From positions 1 to 32,150 of the forward strand of contig JAJPEN010000036.1 of assembly GCA_021166835.1 (NCBI GenBank): a DNA stretch of 32,150 nucleotides, read 5' to 3'. The DNA is from Burkholderiaceae bacterium (GTDB lineage: Bacteria; Pseudomonadota; Gammaproteobacteria; Burkholderiales; Burkholderiaceae). Below are positions 30,270-32,150 of this stretch, one piece after another. How positions within the stretch are numbered: position 1 is the stretch's first letter; the number at the start of each line of letters is the position of its first letter. The translations under genes and the position numbers were made by a program. Under the pieces are notes generated by a model that was not told where the DNA came from, did no database searches, and worked only from the letters and a program-made list of their open reading frames with translations.

Positions 30270-31034
30270 ATGGGCGCGACGAAGCTGCAGGACCGGCACG
30301 CGTTCGTCACCGGCGGCGCGGGCAGCATCGGCCTGGCCACGGCGCGCGTCTTCTGCGACGAGGGAGCCCGCGTCACGCTGGCCGACCTGCCCGGCCCCGC
30401 GCTCGATGCAGCGCGCGCGGCGCTGCCCGCCGACCGGGTGTGCGCCGTGGCGCTCGACGTCACCAGCGGCAACGACTGGCGGCGCGCCCTCGCCGAGGCG
30501 ACGTCCCGCTTCGGTCCCCTCGACGTCCTGTTCAGCAACGCGGGCAACAGCGGCGTTATCGCGCCGGTCGTCGACTACCCCGACGACGTGTTCGACAGCG
30601 TCCTCGCGGTGCATGTACGCGGCGCGTTCCTCGCCTGCAAGCACGGGTTGCCGGCCATGCACGACGGGGGCAGCCTGGTGATCTGCTCGAGCGTCGCCGG
30701 CATGCGGGGCGATCCCGGCGTGTCGGCCTACATCACCGCCAAGCACGCGCAGGTCGGCCTGATGCGCAGCGTCTCGAAGGAGGCGGCCGCGCGCGGGATC
30801 CGCGTCAACACCGTGCATCCGGGGCCGGTGGACAACGACTTCCAGAAGAACCTGGAGCAGCACCTGTCGAAGGTGCTCGGACAGGACGCCACCGCGTTCT
30901 TCGATCAGCTCATTCCGTTGCGGCGCCACGCGCGCCCCGAGGAGATCGCACGCGCGGTGCTCTGGCTGGCGAGCGACGACAGCAGTTTCACCACCGGCAC
31001 CACGCTCATGGTCGACGGCGGCATGAACGTCTGA
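30270..31034 (+). CDS. Short-chain dehydrogenase/reductase
   Basis: A 254-residue classical SDR. It has the NAD(P)-binding TGGAGSIG at 14-21, an acidic residue after the second strand (LADLPG) favouring NAD, NAG at 90-92, and a catalytic Ser141, Tyr154, Lys158 triad (ICSSVAG, SAYITAKHA). The C-terminal TTGTTLMVDGGMNV is also standard. It probably oxidises a secondary alcohol to a ketone or the reverse, in the cytoplasm. It starts two bases after the GMC stop with no ribosome site of its own, so it is translationally coupled. Its place next to the carboxylase operon supports a ketone intermediate. Confidence 0.92.
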   Translation: MGATKLQDRHAFVTGGAGSIGLATARVFCDEGARVTLADLPGPALDAARAALPADRVCAVALDVTSGNDWRRALAEATSRFGPLDVLFSNAGNSGVIAPVVDYPDDVFDSVLAVHVRGAFLACKHGLPAMHDGGSLVICSSVAGMRGDPGVSAYITAKHAQVGLMRSVSKEAAARGIRVNTVHPGPVDNDFQKNLEQHLSKVLGQDATAFFDQLIPLRRHARPEEIARAVLWLASDDSSFTTGTTLMVDGGMNV

Positions 31035-31061
31035 GTATTCCCTCGTTCCCGATCTCCCGCC

Positions 31062-31089
31062 TTGCGCGAATGTCCCGCATGGGTACGAT
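31062..31089 (+). promoter_or_regulatory. Possible promoter of the AraC-type regulator gene
   Basis: TTGCGC (31062-31067) and TACGAT (31084-31089) are separated by 16 bases in the 79-base gap after the SDR gene. A GGAGGAGA ribosome site follows before the ATG at 31114. The -35 box is weak, so read-through from the SDR gene is also possible. Confidence 0.35.
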
Positions 31090-31113
31090 CGAAGGTAGTG
31101 GAGGAGACCCACA

Positions 31114-32064
31114 ATGAAACGCGAAGCGTTCGACACGGCGTCGCAGCCCCGCGGCGCGGGCGTGGACTACTGGAAGCTGACGACGCGGCAATTCTTCGGC
31201 CCGCTCGGAACGACGAACCTGGCGCCGCACGATTTCGAGGGGCGCATGCTCGTCTATCACGCAGGTCCGCTGCGGCTGTACACGATCGACGCGAGCGCCC
31301 ACCGCATCGTCCGCGATCATTCCGAGATGGGCGACGCGGCCGACAACTACAAGCTGCTGCTGCAACTGCGCGGCGAAAGCGAGATCGAGCAGCGCGATGG
31401 CTGCGTCACCCTGAAGACGGGCGACTGGAGCCTGTACGACCCGCGCGTGCCCTACTCCATCACCTCGCGCGAGTCGCTGAAGCACATGGTGGTGCACATC
31501 CCGCGCGAGCGGCTGCGTCCGCTGTCGGTGCCGCCGCTGCATACCTGCGAGCCGGCCGAGCCCGAGCTGCGCGGGCTCTACTCGGTGCTGTCGAGTTTTC
31601 TCGCGTCGCTGTCCTCGCAGCTCGATTCGCTGCCCGACGGCTGCGGCTCGACGATCAGCGAAGCCGCCCTCGCGCTGCTCGCTTCCACGCTGCAGGCGCA
31701 CCGCGGCGGACAACCCGAAGCGACTCCGCTGCCCGAAGTGCTGCGGCTGCGCGTTCGCCAGTACATCGAATCGAATCTGGCCGATGCCGATCTGACGATC
31801 GAGCGCATCGCACGCGACCTGCGCTGCTCGAAGCGCTACCTTCATCGGGTATTCGAGGGAGAGGACGCGACGGTGGAGCGTTACATATGGCGCGCCCGCC
31901 TGTTGCGCTGCAAGCAGGCGCTCGAGCGGCCGGAGCCCGGCGGCCGCTCGATATCGGGCACCGCGTATCACTGGGGCTTCAACAGCGTCGCGCATTTCTC
32001 CCGCCTGTTCAAGGCGGAGTTCGGCGTGACGCCGAGCGAGTTCGTGCGGGCGCGCAGGCATTGA
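31114..32064 (+). CDS. AraC-family transcriptional regulator
   Basis: A 316-residue regulator. The N-terminal ~200 residues form an AraC-binding-like (cupin) sensor domain with LLLQLRGESEIEQRDGCVTL and GDWSLYDPRVPYSI. The C-terminal ~100 residues form the double helix-turn-helix: LTIERIARDLRCSKRYLHRV and the closing GFNSVAHFSRLFKAEFGVTP with SEFVRARR. Architecture is that of AraC_binding_2 activators controlling catabolic dehydrogenase genes. The ATG at 31114 has a strong ribosome site. It lies downstream of the GMC-SDR genes and probably activates the divergent control region at 28318-28454. Confidence 0.92.
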   Translation: MKREAFDTASQPRGAGVDYWKLTTRQFFGPLGTTNLAPHDFEGRMLVYHAGPLRLYTIDASAHRIVRDHSEMGDAADNYKLLLQLRGESEIEQRDGCVTLKTGDWSLYDPRVPYSITSRESLKHMVVHIPRERLRPLSVPPLHTCEPAEPELRGLYSVLSSFLASLSSQLDSLPDGCGSTISEAALALLASTLQAHRGGQPEATPLPEVLRLRVRQYIESNLADADLTIERIARDLRCSKRYLHRVFEGEDATVERYIWRARLLRCKQALERPEPGGRSISGTAYHWGFNSVAHFSRLFKAEFGVTPSEFVRARRH

Positions 32065-32150
32065 GCGCGGCGCGGGCCCCGGCCGGCCCCCGCCGGCGCG
32101 CGCCGCGCCCGGCCGCCCCCCGCCCGGGGGGCGGGGGGCGGGGGGGGGGG
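32065..32150. other. Low-complexity G/C tail, probable sequence-end artefact
   Basis: After the AraC stop codon the sequence degenerates into runs of only G and C, nearly free of A and T, and ends in a G homopolymer. No gene or credible terminator is present. This resembles no-signal poly-G calls at read ends in two-colour sequencing rather than genomic DNA. Confidence 0.75.

Noticed and set aside
1..32150. tRNA, rRNA, riboswitch or prophage attachment sites
   Set aside because: Looked for in the intergenic gaps; all gaps are shorter than 170 bases and none shows a recognisable fold or conserved core.

Overview
The window is uniformly GC-rich, densely packed and third-position-GC biased. The gene set (phasin, acetoacetate-CoA ligase, fused SpmA/SpmB, a HAAT-type ABC transporter, IclR, GntR/FCD and AraC regulators) fits a betaproteobacterium, most likely Burkholderiales. 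That assignment is inference from gene content; no rRNA or marker gene is present. It looks like a draft contig: the left edge breaks inside an IS5-family insertion sequence and the right edge dissolves into a G-homopolymer tail.

Layout. 1-136: end of an IS5-family element with the first codons of its transposase. 137-869: Phd-type antitoxin and PIN-domain (VapC) toxin. 916-3634 (minus): an operon of universal stress protein, amidohydrolase-2 enzyme and a fused SpmA-SpmB membrane protein, preceded by four 20-bp hairpin-forming tandem repeats. 3794-11441: a GntR/FCD regulator divergent from a catabolic operon (amidase-signature hydrolase, periplasmic binding protein, two permeases, two ATPases, ureidoglycolate lyase), with a paired GGT-N3-ACC operator between them. 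This operon probably takes up and breaks down a ureide or amide nitrogen compound. 11449-16540: single genes, namely a chemoreceptor, lipoprotein Cu/Zn superoxide dismutase, a small cysteine-rich protein, a bactofilin-like repeat membrane protein, a Tat-exported metallo-beta-lactamase-fold hydrolase and a DUF2905 protein. 16703-17203: phasin.

The most interesting part is 17182-31034. On the minus strand, a tightly overlapping operon runs from an MDR oxidoreductase through a split PEP-synthase-like dikinase (a 606-aa swivelling-His subunit and a 362-aa ATP-binding subunit, the arrangement of phenylphosphate synthase), a biotin carrier protein, a biotin carboxylase, a pyruvate-carboxylase-type carboxyltransferase and a HAD phosphatase, to an IclR regulator and acetoacetate-CoA ligase. 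The carboxyltransferase keeps the metal ligands and catalytic lysine of its family, but by eye it has Thr84 where pyruvate-using relatives have the arginine that binds the pyruvate carboxylate. Divergently, a GMC dehydrogenase (with a frameshifted small subunit), an SDR and an AraC regulator follow one another.

Proposed joint function (inference): the GMC and SDR enzymes oxidise an alcohol to a ketone. The split dikinase makes an enol phosphate from the ketone with ATP. The biotin-dependent carboxylase adds CO2 to give a beta-keto acid. Acetoacetate-CoA ligase makes the CoA thioester, and the carbon enters central or PHB metabolism next to the phasin. This would be a modular, biotin-based counterpart of acetone or acetophenone carboxylase. 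I know of no described pathway with this gene combination.
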